From Helianthus annuus (lineage: Eukaryota > Streptophyta > Magnoliopsida > Asterales > Asteraceae), in contig NC_035436.2 of the NCBI RefSeq assembly GCF_002127325.2, positions 105,795,591 to 105,859,590 of the forward strand: 64,000 nt of DNA, written 5' to 3'. The position numbers and the translations under genes were made by a program. Shown here one piece after another: positions 35,901 through 49,146 of the stretch; within the stretch, counting starts at the first letter, position 1, and each line of letters begins with the position of its first letter. Below the pieces are notes generated by a model, which saw only the letters and a program-made list of their open reading frames with translations, was not told where the DNA came from and did not search any database.

Positions 35901-37632
35901 AAGTAAGAGATGATGCCAACCACAGCACCACTCTTGTCGCCCTGTACTTCGAGAGGTTCTTGACTGGAGCGAGGAATACGAATAACTTTTTCCTTGCATA
36001 AGATCTCTGCGTGATGTTGAGATAACCAATCCATGCCGATGACGACGTCGAAGCTACCCAAAACTATGGGTATGAGATCAATCGAGAAAGTCTGACCCGC
36101 TAGAACAATACTACAACCCTTGACTACCTGTGTGGCTTCTACACTTTTACCATTGGCTAGTTCTACGACGTGTTTGGTGTCTAGGGGTGTTGGTGTACGT
36201 TTTAATAATTTACTCATTTTCAATGACATATAACTTGTATCAGCACCCGAATCAAATAAGACAGTAACATAAATATCGTCGAGAAGAAACTTACCCATAA
36301 CCACATTGGGATCATTCACTGCATCTCCTCGACCCAACACAAAAGCACGACCACGAGCTTCATTGCCGTTGTTGTTGTTGTTTCCCCCGTTGTTCTGATT
36401 ATTGTTGTTATTCCCGTTGCCCTGGTTGTTGTTGTTGCGATTCTGGTTCAACTGAGGACAATCGCGTTTGTAGTGACCTTCAGCCCCACACTGGAAACAC
36501 CCCCGGTTTCCACGCTGTGGCTGCTGCTGCTGATTCTGTGGAGCTGGCGGTGGAAGTTGCTGGTTCTGATTCACTGGTCGCGCGCTTCTACAATCTTTGG
36601 CCTCATGGCCCATCTTGTGGCATCTTTGACATTGACTCCTGCGACATCTTCCACTGTGGTGTTTGTTGCACCTGTTACACCACGGGTGATTTCCCTTATA
36701 ACCACTATGTCCCTGACTGCCCGATGACTGCTGACTCGGACTCTGGTAATCGTTGGTGCGACGTTGCTGAGTTTGGGATTGAACAGACGCTGATCCCCTG
36801 CTGGAATCCCCGTCCCACTTTCTTTTATTCTCGCTGGGTGTGGCAGAAGTAGCAGCTGTTGGAGTGACTGAAGTAACAGCTGTAGCAGTAGCGCCGACAC
36901 GCTTTGGCAGTTTATTCTGATCCACTGCCTGATCAGTGATGCGATGAGCGAGACGCTGGATCTCCTGAATGTTGTTGAGGTTAGCCGAGGTAACGTGGCT
37001 CTGAATCTCTGGTACAAGCCCCTTGAGATACAACTCAATGCGCTTGTATGGTGGGTCTACCATGGTTGGACATAGCACAGCCAACTCGTTCGACCTCTTG
37101 GTGTAAGCTTCAATCTCTGAACCCACCATCTTCAAGTTGTACAACTCATCCTCCAACTTGTGAATGTCTTCTCTAGTGCAGTATTCTCTCTTGATCAGTT
37201 CTTTGAATTCATTCCAGGGTGTGGCGTTAGCAGCTGCCAACCCTAAGATCTGCACTTGTGCGTTCCACCAAGTGAGCGCAATCCCTTCAAGTGTGCCAGT
37301 GGCGAACTTCACCCTGCGAGCCTCAGGGCATTCACACATTTCGAAAACCGACTCGATCTTTTCAAACCAGTGGAGGAGTCCGACTGCCCCCTCCGTGCCA
37401 CTGAACGAGCTAGGACGACAGTCCATGAAAGTCTTGAAGGTACACGCAGGTTGTTGCTGAGCGGGTTGACCTATTGTGTACGAATAGGGCAAAGTTAAGT
37501 ACGAGAATTAATGTAGGATCTAAAGATCCTAGTGTTTATACTGCAGGGTACACTACCTGCTTGGGCGGCTGCAACTGCCGCAGCAACGAGAGCCTCTAGC
37601 TGGGCTTGAGTCATGGTAATTCGTGCGGCCAT
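32894..37632 (-). CDS. Element C Gag-Pol polyprotein (Tekay chromovirus), spliced 1550 aa
   Basis: Predicted exon 1 is 37557-37632 and exon 2 is 32894-37470, joined across an 86-nt GT...AG intron. The start ATG at 37632 gives [15 protein letters not shown], a normal-looking Gag start; without splicing the frame would begin at 37492 inside the intron. Domains in order: Gag capsid (about 35-220), CCHC-like knuckles (about 285-315 and 350-364), an Asn-rich linker (365-395), protease with FDSGAD (about 431), RT with VIDD-type FIDDILIYS (about 765), RNase H (YCDAS about 914, TDHRS about 977), integrase HHCC (1104-1145) and D,D,E core (about 1170, 1232, 1270), and a chromodomain-like C-terminus (about 1465-1510, [18 protein letters not shown]). 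No stop or shift. Family role: particle, cDNA synthesis and targeted integration. Confidence 0.9.
37471..37556 (-). other. Predicted 86-nt intron in element C gag
   Basis: GT at 37556-37555 and AG at 37472-37471 on the - strand. Exon 1 ends AAGCAG, and joining it to GTCAACCC keeps the frame (Ala-Gly-Gln-Pro). Unspliced, the frame from the exon 1 ATG meets a stop within the intron. Confidence 0.7.
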
Positions 37633-37939
37633 TGATCTTCACATCAAAGGCAACAATAGTGAGAAAGGTTCGCAAATAGTGCGATGACAGAAGAGTGTAA
37701 GCACATAAGTATTCTCATGCAATGACAAGGTGTGAGCAAGGTAATGTAAGCATACTACGAGCAAAGTTCTATGCAAATTCTAGCATGTAGGCAATAAACA
37801 TAAACCTTATTACCTAGGAAGTTGAGTCTTGCACGTGGAGCGAAGCGTCGTTGTGGATCGTTGAGAGCACTGTTCTGGTTATAGTCTGGTTTTAATAAAA
37901 CGTTTTCCCATATTAAAACCAAGTTCTCTATAACCAATG

Positions 37940-37951
37940 GCTCTGATACCA
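37940..37951 (-). other. Primer-binding site of element C (initiator tRNA-Met)
   Basis: TGGTATCAGAGC on the - strand, 3 nt from the 5' LTR. Matching extends to TGGTATCAGAGCCA. Confidence 0.92.
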
Positions 37952-37954
37952 ATC

Positions 37955-40069
37955 TGTCACACCCCCAAAATCCACCTGCGGAGTATCACCGCTTGGGAGC
38001 GTGACTGACCAGGATCAAGCCACCAATCATACAGAACATTGTATAAAATAAAAGTAAATGCAATATAGTCCAACCCATTTCCATATGAAAGGTGTTTCCA
38101 AAACATAAGTAAGTTGTCATTGTTTAGCGGAAGCGTATTATTGTAAAACCCATAGCAATTAAGTATCAAATATCAAAAGTGTTCAATAAGATGATCAAGA
38201 TCCAAGCCCCACAACGACCAGCTCCTCCGTGTGCAAGCTCCAATATGTACCTAAGGTCCTGCAAGGCATGCAGCAGATAATCAACAAACTAGTTGAGCGA
38301 GTTCACAGTTAATAGTTTAGTTTGGGTAATAGTGCGTTTGTTCAATAAAGTATCATATCGTATCAGTTCCATCGCGGCCTCACAGGCATGTGTGCGAAGA
38401 TTAGGTTCGTTAGTTCGCGACCGTAGTCTTTACCGACCAGGGTGTGTGCGAAGGCAATTTATCAGTTCGTTCGCGACCATAGTCCTTACCGACCAGGGTG
38501 TGTGCGAAGGCAGTTGAGTAGTTCGTAAGCATCAACAGTTTAGTCGTTCGTTACAGTATCAAAGTATGCACAAGTAATCATCCAACCCATTCCCACCCTG
38601 GGAACCCATGCCTTGGCTGTGTGAACTCACCTTGGTTTGCTCGGTATGCTAGGTTATGCACTCACAAGAATTTAATCACGTCCTATTGTATGCATGTATA
38701 ACAAATCAGTTCATGTTCACAATGATTCGCATGCAATTTAATGTTCACATAACAGTCAGTTTGCATATCCGAACAACGCGTATTACTTCACATTAAATCA
38801 TTCAAAGTATGCTTATAACCACATATCTTTCGGTATATAAGTTATCACAGTTGTCTTTCGGATCAATTGCTATGTTTCGAACCATATGTCATCTTTCGAC
38901 CAACCTATCTTTCGGTTACAACTATGTTTCGACTAACTATTATCTTTCGGCATACACTACTATGGTTCGGTAAAGTCATCCTTCGGTCAACAGCCATGAT
39001 TCGAAGGACAAGCATCCTTCGGTCACAGCTATGGTTCGAGCAGCAGATATCTTTCGGTTACAATCAGTTACGTGTTTCCTAAATTTTCTGAATTTGTTAC
39101 ATTGTTTCCAAACATAACCATTATCAATCAACACAATTTCAGTATTCAATTACCTCAGAATCAAATCAAACGGGGAGTTTCATATTAAGTCTCATGAACC
39201 CTAACTTAACCACATGAACAATAATATCACCACCGAACCGGCCCTAAATCATTATCATGCGATTCTATTAAAACAACATCAAAGCCTCAAGTATAGACAA
39301 CCAATCATACTAGCAGAACCGTTCGGATGCATCACATACGTAATCGATTAAACAGGTTAACATCATACAAACAATCCGGTTAACATACGCATCCGATTAT
39401 CAACTAAATCTGATCAACATACCTATTCAATTAGCATACGTATTCGGTTAATATACAAACAACATATTGCAAAACAATCGATAAATCATGAAGTTATGCA
39501 TACTCGAAGCATCATCTATTAGCATAATAATCATCGCATACTAACCGGAAATCTGGATTACGGAATGGAAATCCTTCGAACAGAGGATAGGTTTGCTATG
39601 CCGTCACACACACACGCAAGGGAACTAGGGTTTTTCAGAAAATAACCGTCTGTTTACATGCATTCACGTATATAAACATATTACAGGAATGGGCCAAGCC
39701 CATCAGAATGGCTGGGCCGAAACATGTCGAAAGATATGTTTCGTGTTCGAAGGATGAAGTCTTTGGCCGAATGATATGTTTCGGGAACCTTTAATTCGAA
39801 GGTTGATCCTTCGGATTGAAAGTCATCTTTCGTGGTCCTTCGAGTCTTTCGAACTGTGTGCCATTTTCGAGTGATCTAGACTAAGTGTTCTTCATAATAG
39901 TTATAATATTATTTTCCATTTCAGCAAGTAGTCACATATACGCAAAATGACAGTACGCTTCATTAAAACACAACGTGTACAATTACAAGTTCACAATCCA
40001 AACAACTAAACAGTCAAAGTCAACGCGCATTTAATGCGAAAGTGAAAGTCAGAAACTCGAGTTGTCACA
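37955..40069 (-). repeat. 5' LTR of element C
   Basis: 2115 bp, the same as 30703-32817 at an offset of 7252 with no mismatch noticed by eye. It carries the promoter for the C transcript; no clean TATA box was picked out (TTTATATAC on the - strand near 39650 is a candidate). Confidence 0.95.
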
Positions 40070-40074
40070 AATTT

Positions 40075-42127
40075 GTTATAGGGTATTTAAAGTACACTAG
40101 GAATCCAATCCGTGGATTTTATTTGGCACTTTAAATATTTCCAAGAGTCTAACTATGAAGATAGGAAGATCTTAATAGGAATTCGGTTTGTCCTTATTGA
40201 ATTTTAATGTACGTATTAAGGCGTACAAAGAATCCAATCAAAGGTTCCGATTAGAGCGATAATCATCCACAAGGATCTAATTGCAAAGGTAATAAGATCC
40301 TATATGGATTTCGGAATTCGAATAGCAGGGGATGCTTCGAAACCTTGCACTAGACGTGCTTAGGTCGACACACGAGGAAGAATCCTCATGAATTTGAGGT
40401 GCTAGCTATGCCAAGGCGACATATGAAGCAGAATTTGGAGGTTGGGTACAAGATTGAAAAAGTAATACCCTTAGTTATCTGACCAAGGATTTAAAGTGAT
40501 TACTCCAAATGTCACTTGTATTCGGTACTTCGTTTCTTGAAACGAGTATTTAGAATTTTCGAGGAAATCATGAGCGGTCATATGAATGGAAGAACTACAA
40601 GAGTAGTTTGTAAATAACATAATTCTTTGGTGTAGGTATTATAGGGGTATGCCATACACACGTGTAACTACACTTGTACATCAGAATTGTGGTCAACGAT
40701 TTATTTATAAACCAAACAGGTTGTTTCAGAGTTCAACAAAAGAAACAAAAGCATAGTTTCTAATTATTTCAAGCATCAGCTTCTTCTAATCAGCCTAGTG
40801 CTTATCCGTGGGTCAGATTTGCATTGACAAACTTTGGGTATTCATCCCTGAAATGACTCGTCTCGTCATAGAAGTAGCAAGTTCCAGTAGGAGAACGAGC
40901 TTGTGCTGGATTTGCTTGAAGTTGAATAGGGTTCTGAATAGTTTGGTTAATCATAGCGACTGAACGACAGTCTCTTGCCAAATGACCAACAAGTCCATAC
41001 TTGAAGCATATTTAGCATTTGACACTAGCATGGTGATGGAGGGTACATTGATGGCACAAAGGGGTTGTTCCTTCGTATGGTGCTCGAGCAACAGGAGGAC
41101 CTACAACAGCTTTGTTTTGGATGACAAAACGGCAAATGTTAACCAAATGTCCCCATCGCCCACAGTGGGTACATTTGAAACAAGGTTCTTGATTCGGATG
41201 ATGGCCATTGCGTTGATTGCAGAAAGGAGTAGTTCCCAAGTACTGCTTCTTGGCTGGTGGTGTTGCCACCTGACCAGGTCCTGCTTGATTTGGTGCAACG
41301 GCTAGAGGATTCTTTGAGGTCTTACGCTTTTTTTTTTTTGGCCTTTTCGAAGGCTCGACTCCTGCTTCCTTTAATGCTTCTCGGGTGGTTTCATCCTAGA
41401 GACGGGACATGGCAATAGCTAATTCAGCAGTCTTCAAGATTACTTCGCCTACTCGTTGGGCAACTTTAGTAGCCTGTTCGGACATCTGAGCGTCGTTGCG
41501 ATGAACTGACATTTTGAAGGAAGGAAAGACAAAGGGGGAAATGAATGAAAGGCTACCGGGTAATCAAAATAGAATGGCAATGCATAGAAATTGCGATCAT
41601 TTGTTTGTTACCTAAGGCAAACAAATGAGACGATGACTAATCAAAGTAAATGAGTCATATTAATGTATTACTGAAGACATGCTCGCCTATAAGTGAACAC
41701 TCACCCCAAGAGTTCCCAGGTAAGAGTGACTGGTCCGATACTGCGGATTTGTACGAACACTCTAGCCTTAGACAGAAAACTCAGGGTACAGGCATTCACT
41801 CTTCCAGTTTGCACGTGTTCACATTATTTAGACCCGAACTTTGACGAGATTTTGAAAACTCAAAAAGGCATAAAGCCAAAGATGAATCAAACCGGAAGGG
41901 TTCAAAACCGTATAACAGAGGGTTCAAAACCTAGTAATCAATCATCCTAGAACAGATGATTAATTTTCGAAGCGGATTCGAAAGTTATGCTCTTATTGTG
42001 GTTGTCACTTAAGGATAAGTGACGGTATTGTTTTATGACTAAACGCAAGTAAACTCGCGTTAGGGTCCTAGGAAGGTTATAGACTAGGTCAAAGCATTAC
42101 TAATAACCTAATTCCCTATAACCATGA
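40075..42127 (-). pseudogene. Interior of element B, 5' side, with a Gag zinc-knuckle remnant
   Basis: No long frame. The - strand at 41012-41269 has an open stretch with the knuckle CTHCGRWGHLVNIC (C-x2-C-x4-H-x4-C), preceded by FCNQRNGHHPNQEPC. This is a Gag C-terminal fragment of gypsy type. Other parts are broken or untranslated leader. The knuckle survives while the rest of Gag-Pol is gone; the sister element A has lost its Cys residues. Confidence 0.65.
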
Positions 42128-42139
42128 GCTCTGATACCA
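42128..42139 (-). other. Primer-binding site of element B (initiator tRNA-Met)
   Basis: TGGTATCAGAGC on the - strand, with the 7-nt spacer 42140-42146 to the 5' LTR. Confidence 0.92.
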
Positions 42140-42146
42140 ACTTTTC

Positions 42147-45100
42147 TGTCACACCCCGACCACGTTAAAACAACAAACCGTGGCGGAAACGTCGGGGAGT
42201 GTTGTAACAGAATCATTGTTTCAAAACACACGGAATATTGAAGTTTTGTTTTATTAAACATTATACGTTTATATCGTCTTGAAATCTAACAAACAAGTTA
42301 AACATAGTCTATCATTGTTATTAAGTCACTAAGGCCTCGTCCCGTCCTATATGAGTGTGCATTCTAGCAATCGACATCAATCAACAATACCTGAAACATA
42401 TGTGAAAACAAAGTCAGCAAAGAAATGCTGGCGAGTACATAGGTTTTATGAGAGTGTCGGATTCATGGCTAGTTTATATGTTGCAGTACCTTGTTAGACT
42501 ACAAGAGTCAAAATACAAACCTTGTTTTGAAAAATGTATTGCAACATAAATAACCAACTCAAATCAAATTGGTTATAGTTTGTTATAAAATCTCGTAGCC
42601 ATGATTCTTAACCCAAAACATTTGTTTTAGTAAAATAATTTGGAAACATCTCGTAAAAGCTTGTTAATAAAACTCGTATGGTTTATATCATTTCAAAAAC
42701 CTCGTTGTGTGACATCGTTTTAAAATCGTTTTCCCAGTGAACTAAATAATGATACAAAATGTAGTATGATAAGAGCATTTATATATAAGATGTACCAGCG
42801 GCGTATCTACCATGCTTCTATCATACTACACTTGTCCCATGATTTATTCACATCCCAAAACCAATCGTTTAACCAAATCGTTTATCTCGTTTAATTTGTT
42901 TCAAATCGTGTAACTCATCCCAAAATCGTTTAACTCGTTTTAATAGTGAAAATACTTTTGGTCGCTCGCTAATAACATTCAAACCTTCGTGACTCGCCTA
43001 TCTCGCATTAACCAACCACCAAAGGGTAAGTTAACAATCTCGCATTAACTAACCACCAAAGGGTAAGTTAAAATCATCAGGTTCGGTCGCTACCCACCTA
43101 ACCCACACATAACCATGGGTGCAGTCTGATAACGGGATTTGTCAGATCCTATGGTACCATAACCTAATACTGGTCGGTTTGGCCAAATTAATGAATGTTA
43201 TTCGTTATGTAATTACAACCAACAAGTCTTGTTCACCTTATCAAAATCGTTATTAATTTAATATAAACCATTGTTTAAACATCGAAATCATTTAACACAT
43301 ATGGATCACCCCAAAACAATCGAAAACAGTAAAATAGGGGAACTATGTACTCACTTGAGATTGTAGGGTATCCTTGATTTTGTGAACTATCGATGCACGG
43401 GCAATCAAGGGATCAAGTGGTACCTAGTATCGGATTGCTAGATAAATAAATCGACACCTAAATCGGGAGATAGGATAGAATGAGGTTCTATAAATCAAAT
43501 GAGTATTTGAACTCATATGGTATGATTTAATAGTCCCAACATTCTGATTGAAAGGCCTACCTAAGTGCTTTTGACCCGTTTCGACCCATTATGGTAACAT
43601 AAGCCACTATAATGCGTCGTTAGCGTAAAACTATGTTCGGATGGTAATCTATGTGCTATGCCAAGTCTTACATGCCCAATTATCCCTAAACATGTTACTA
43701 AATCAGATTACTTGTCAAAAATATGTTCACATAGTCAAATTACGGATTCTAGCTTCAAAAGGGCATTTTGGTCATTTACTATGGGCATACAAGCTAACTA
43801 GCAAATGACTAACCGATCCTACGTGATCATAAGGTATAACCTCAGTGGTTATTCCCTATGTAATTATGATCACTAACTAAGCTTGGTCGGATCCAAAGAT
43901 CGACCAAACGGGTCGGGTTCGGAAGTATAAGCGGTTGTTTAGACCGCTTATCTTACGACCCTAAACAAGCACAAACTAATAGTGTCGAGTTAGACATGTC
44001 AAAACATGTCTAACCTACTGATTTGGTATCAAAACAAAGTGTTTTGATACCCTAAAGTAGTTCCGTTGCAAAATGCGTGCTAAAACGCATTTTGACCGAA
44101 ACTTTGACTCGACACTACAACTAGATAACGTGGTAATCAGCGGTTATAATCGCGAAGGATTATAACTATCGTGATTACAATCACGTGTCAAAGTTCAATT
44201 GAACTTTGACTTGACCAATTGATGGTCAAAACCGAAAGTCAAACTATTGGCCAAACTGTTTGACTTTCTGCACTACATAAGGAAAAAGCAAGAAAAAGAA
44301 TGAAAGAAGGCTCACAATAGTCCTTGCTATCTTTTCTACAAAGAAGACAAGTCCCAAATGCTTGAGAGAGAGCTCCAAAGCAGATGTGAAGAGAGGAAAA
44401 ATGAGAATGAGCAATGAAATGAGAAGTTTGGATGGCTATTTATACTTGTGGTGAGTTAATAGGATCATCACAAGTGTTTTGCTTGGTCATTAAGCATTAA
44501 ATCACAACCATACATGTGTTTAGGGACAGCTAGCATGCCTTGGAGAGGTGGTAACTTGGTTACCACACAAAGAAATTGCAAATTTGGCCCCTGAAATTAC
44601 AAACTGTTGCTGAAAATGATGTTTCTGCCCAGATGAGGCACTCGCGTAGCGCTAGTGCATAAGCCTTAGGGCTCGCGCTACGCTAGCGTGCAACAGGTTC
44701 AGCAAAGTTTCAAAATTTGCAGAAATGGTCCCTGCACGTGTTTAAAGCCTTTTTCGATGCGTTTAAACCCCGTTAACCTCATTTCAAGGCTCCAAAATGA
44801 AGTTAAAGCATAGGGGACCTGAAATATGCTCGAAAACATCACGGATGTCGGCTCGTTTGGTCGTACGATCGCGTTGTTCGGTTATTTACGACGAAATTCA
44901 AACGGATGCGAAAACGAACCAAAATTAAGCGACGAATGGAATTTTTGCATGGCGATCACTAAAATAAAAATATTTTAGTGTGTACAAAAATTTTGGATGT
45001 CCAGATGTGTCCAGAACGTAAGATACGCGCGAAAATGCAAACTTACGCCATTTTTGACACTTTTAGTCCCTGAATGATCATATAAGCATGTTTTCGCACA

Positions 45101-45530
45101 CCGAACCACTCAAAGCTTGTTTCTAAGCTATGATTAGGTTATATATGGTATGTTTAACTTATGATCAAGTTCCGGACTGTTCGACACCATACGAATCGGT
45201 ATAGTTTCGCAGTTTGACGCAAATAGTCCCTGCGATCGAATAAACTTGATTTCGGCATACCAAACCATCCACAACTTATTTCTAAGTTATGTAAAGGTTA
45301 TTTAAGGTATGTTAAGCCTATGTCACTATTCCGGAGTGTTTGTTGCATTAAACTGGTTATATTTACGCATCAGATTGCGTATAACCTTCCAGAAAGCGAT
45401 TTAGAGCTTGAAATCGAACGAGAATTGATATGTGTAAACGATACACATATTTATACAATTTCCAAGTATGAAATACAATATTTCATTGTTTTGGTATTTG
45501 TTCGATGGTCTTGAAGGCACAGATGTCACA
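42147..45530 (-). repeat. 5' LTR of element B
   Basis: 3384 bp, nearly identical to 26559-29942. TATA box GTATAAATAG on the - strand at 44436-44445; GC-rich palindrome pair at about 44638-44691; LTR-end hairpin at 42147-42201. Confidence 0.95.
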
Positions 45531-45535
45531 CATAG

Positions 45536-45707
45536 TGTCCGAGTTTTGGCAAGGTGATATGGAGTCCGACCTTTTTGATGTAAACTAAGGGCTGTCCGAG
45601 TTTTTTCTTAGGGGATGTTAATTGGTCTGAGTTTTGCATGAAAGGGAGTGGATGACTGAGTTTTAATCCCCTAACCCTAGTCCGACTTTTAGACCCAACA
45701 TTCACTT
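45536..45707 (+). repeat. Element D motif array, part 2
   Basis: TCCGA-type cores at 45538, 45565, 45595, 45626 (TCTGA), 45655 (ACTGA) and 45681. The array continues across insertion B (left) and insertion F (right) with spacing kept at 26-31 bp. Most of it (45585-45707) occurs again at 55363-55487. Confidence 0.85.
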
Positions 45708-48700
45708 TGTCACACCCTGGCTTTGCGGAAGCGTGGTTAATTTTGGTGTGACTTCTTAATACCATAGCTTAATCATAACAAGCTATATGAATTAAAAATA
45801 TGCAAGATCATCCATTGATAATAAAAATATTAAACATTCTCTTAACGGGTTAACACCCAACAACCATAACCTTGTCTAAACATTACAAATGCAAACTTAA
45901 AGTAAACATGGTTCAGGGACTGTGACTTGTCCAGGAAAGAGTCACAAGCCTCGAACCCTGGATGACCTCGGGCCTAATGCAGCGGAAAACAAGCCATACC
46001 GCGCCAGATCGTTAGTTTCCTGAAATACATGTAAGTTGAAAAATCAACAATAATGTTGAGCGAGTTCATGCGAAAGTGAGTATATAAACCTTTATCTTTA
46101 TCAAAAACCCGGTATGTAGCAAATAAGGAAAAAGAGATCACCAATGGTTTGCAAGGCCATTGATATGTGTGAAGTGCAAGTAGGAAGACTCAAACCTAGC
46201 GGATTTATGCGTCGGGCACTAAGTCACCCCGAGGTCCGTTCAGCTGGACCTGGGGCTGGGCTCGCTACACCCAGATAGATCTACCGCTCCTGTCCCTTGG
46301 TCCTACTATGAGGATTAATGGCCTCAAGTTTCCGCCTACCCACTCACATGATCTAAGTAACAAACCTCCTTACGCTAATCATACCATGTATAAACATATT
46401 CATAATCATTGTAACATGTATTTCACCCCCGCAGTTTAGAAAACTGAAAACAGTTAAGAGAAAAGGGGGACATGAACTCACAGTCAGTGCGTAGCTAAAT
46501 CAAGCACTCCAAATGTCCGAAAGCTGTGCAACGACCTACATGTGCTAATTCTATTAGACGGATGGCCGTGCTTTAGCTTTATAGTTTAATTTTCGGGAAA
46601 CAGTTAGACAACTGTTCCTTGTACATAATTGGTAGTAAATTTCCTTCCCAAGGATGGGGGAATTAATACATGTGCGTTTATAATATTAAGTCTCACTTAA
46701 TATATTTTATTTCTCATTCCAAAATATAATTATTTTTCTCAAAAATAATATATTTTCTCTTCGTATAATACTTTCCAAAATAATACGTTGGCAATATCCG
46801 CATTTATGAATATTTCCGCATAAAGCGTAAGTTACGTTTTGGCGATTTATTGGTAATAGTAATTACCGTTGTAACTTATATGTTTGTCGTGTAGGCGTTG
46901 GTATTATTTTGGGTTCGACAGAGTTTGTAAATATTATTTTTACTCTAAAAATAATATTTATATATTTTCACAAAATAATCATAAACAGTGTGGTGAAAAA
47001 TATATTTATCGAATAAATATTTATCACGTTTAGTTTTTGTGAAAATCCCACCTCCGATTATTTAATAAATAAAGTCATGGCGAAATATATTTTGAAAACA
47101 TTTCAAAATAGTTTAACACTTGTAAATAATTCTAAGTGTTAGATTTTAGAAAAATTTCGCCAGAGTTTCCCCTGTAACTGGAGGTGGCCACGCTTTCAAG
47201 CGTATCATTTTCTTTAACAAAATCACTTCAACAATTTCTTTAATCAACCAATCAAGTTCTGATACTTCAAACCAGTTTTAACACATCGATCTTGTAGACT
47301 AGTATGTAAAGTCGCGTTGTTACATGAACTTGTAATTTTTCCGAAAGTCGTAATGTAGATCACCTTATATGTAGTGGATCTATGTATAAAATAGTTTAGT
47401 CTTGTAAAAACCCCGTTTTTAGAACAAATCATCCTTTACAACTTCCCGACAATTTTTATAAAAATTGTTATTTTGTCGGATCTTTCGTTTCACAAGTGTT
47501 TATACACTTGTAGTTTGTAAAAATCATATTTGTTAACATGTCATCCAACTTTTATAAAACATGATTTTCTCGACACTTGGTTCTACGAATATACCACTTG
47601 TGCATACGTAGATCGGCTCGTTTTAAATACTATTTTACAAGTCAAAATACCTTTACACAAGTTCATGTTTCTCGTGTGGTGGAGTTTCACCTTTTAACCC
47701 TCGTACCGATAGAAACAAGCGTATGTCAAGATTCATGATCTTAACAAAGTCGGGTTAAACGATGATAAGAGCCACCACATCGTAGATCGGGCCTCAACAA
47801 TCAACATATTCGAATACTACGACTTTTACACGCGTTATGAGCTTTTAACCAACAATATTCAAGTTTAGTAGTCTTTAAAGATTCAAAATGCATGATTCCA
47901 ACTTTTAACCGTTAAAAATCATATTAACCACTTTAGATACGATCAAGAGCGAGTTTTAAACGTTATACCTCTAGCTCGGGGCTAGGGAAGATCTTTGGCG
48001 AAAATGGCATGGATAAAAGCAAATGAACGAGGTCCTTCAACTTCCGCTTGCTTCGAGCTTCCTTATACGTGACCCTCGACACTTGTATATACTTGGAACT
48101 TGCAAGATGGAAACCGAAATGGATGGATGGATGTGAGGTGCTCTCGGCCGAGAGTGGGGAGGCAAGAGAAAGAGTAGAGTGTTGGTGTTTTGTGGTGGAT
48201 TATCTCTTGTGTTTAGTCTTGTTATTTATAGACAAAATCATGATTATCGTCCAACGGTTTTACAAGTTCTCTAGATATCCACGAAATCAAATAAAATAAT
48301 CAAAAGCTTGTACTTGCCTTGTCCCCTTGGTTTGGCCGATATCTTTAGGGGGGTGGGGTATCCGGTTGGATCTCAAATGTTCAGTTAATGTTTAGTTACG
48401 TTAAGTAGGTTACTTTTAGAGATTAACCCCGTTAGTTGCGTGACGCGTTATAAAGCGGGTGTTAGGGTAATCAGGGACCCTAACTGGCTCAGAAAAAGGC
48501 TAATAATATTTCTGGCAATATTTTTATGTTCCGGGTATAGTCCGGTTGTTCGGTTGGATAGTAATCCGTTAAAGTGCTTAAGTAATCCTTTAAGCGTCGA
48601 AATTAATATTTTTAGCGACACAATTTATTCTGCAAAGTGTCAGGAATATTTCCTCATATTTTGGCACTTTATTAATTAGCTAGAAGCTAGTATGTTGATA

Positions 48701-49111
48701 AAAGTGCTGTGTTTCGTGCTTAGAGTACGTTTTAGGCACATCCAATCTCTGTATCTTATTCCTAGAGGCGCAGTTTAACAACCCTTGTATCCCTACACAC
48801 ACTATGGGTGTAGTAAAATATTTCTGGCTCATTCAGGCCTTTAGAGGCAGTGTTTGCCTGATGCTGGCTATATCAGCACGTTCAATAGGTTATCCGTTCA
48901 AATGCTACTGTGCTTTTGTGCATCATGTTTGTCACTAGAGTTCAGTAAGTAAATAATGTAGTGACGGAAAAATCAAAGTATGATGCAGATATGTACAAGT
49001 ATCAACAATCAAGTAGCAGCTTATCAGAAATCTCAGTTAAGCACAGTAATTAGGCAACAATTAATAGTTAATTAAGTCGTACGGATACCTGGTTTAGTGA
49101 GGGTTGTCACA
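45708..49111 (-). repeat. 3' LTR of element F
   Basis: 3404 bp, tgtcacaccc ... gttgtcaca. TATA box TATAAATAAC on the - strand at 48221-48230. A/T-rich central part (46680-47050). No gene. Confidence 0.92.
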
Positions 49112-49146
49112 TTCTCCCCCCGTTAAATAAATTTCGTCCTGAAATT
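49112..49146 (-). other. Polypurine tract and half-decayed palindrome of element F
   Basis: AACGGGGGGAGAA (- strand) abuts the LTR start TGTGACAACCC. The adjoining aaatttcgtcctgaaattt is the palindrome of A, B and C with one changed base. Confidence 0.8.

Larger units (their letters stand above)
30698..40074 (-). mobile_element. Element C: apparently intact Tekay/Del gypsy retrotransposon (30703-40069), TSD aattt
   Basis: Two 2115-bp LTRs (30703-32817 and 37955-40069), in which I see no difference by eye, are bounded by aattt at 30698-30702 and 40070-40074. On the - strand: 5' LTR, priming site (37940-37951), Gag-Pol with a short 5' intron, two purine-tract modules, 3' LTR. The coding region is unbroken and has all domains. 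Total 9367 bp. It is nested in B, which is nested in D, which is nested in A, so it is the youngest insertion on this branch and possibly still active. Confidence 0.95.
26554..45535 (-). mobile_element. Element B: large-LTR, coding-poor gypsy derivative (26559-45530), TSD catag
   Basis: Two 3384-bp LTRs (26559-29942 and 42147-45530) are bounded by catag at 26554-26558 and 45531-45535. Without the nested element C, the interior is about 2.8 kb and has only a zinc-knuckle fragment of Gag. Priming site at 42128-42139, purine tract at 29943-29957, both on the - strand. I find at least four substitutions between the LTRs by eye, so the insertion is recent. LARD-type, same family group as A and E. 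Confidence 0.95.

Noticed and set aside
45526..45765. ORF starting in the F LTR and matching the start of the 54032-55543 frame
   Set aside because: Both run through LTR and duplicated D sequence; the shared start comes from the duplication, not a real N-terminus.
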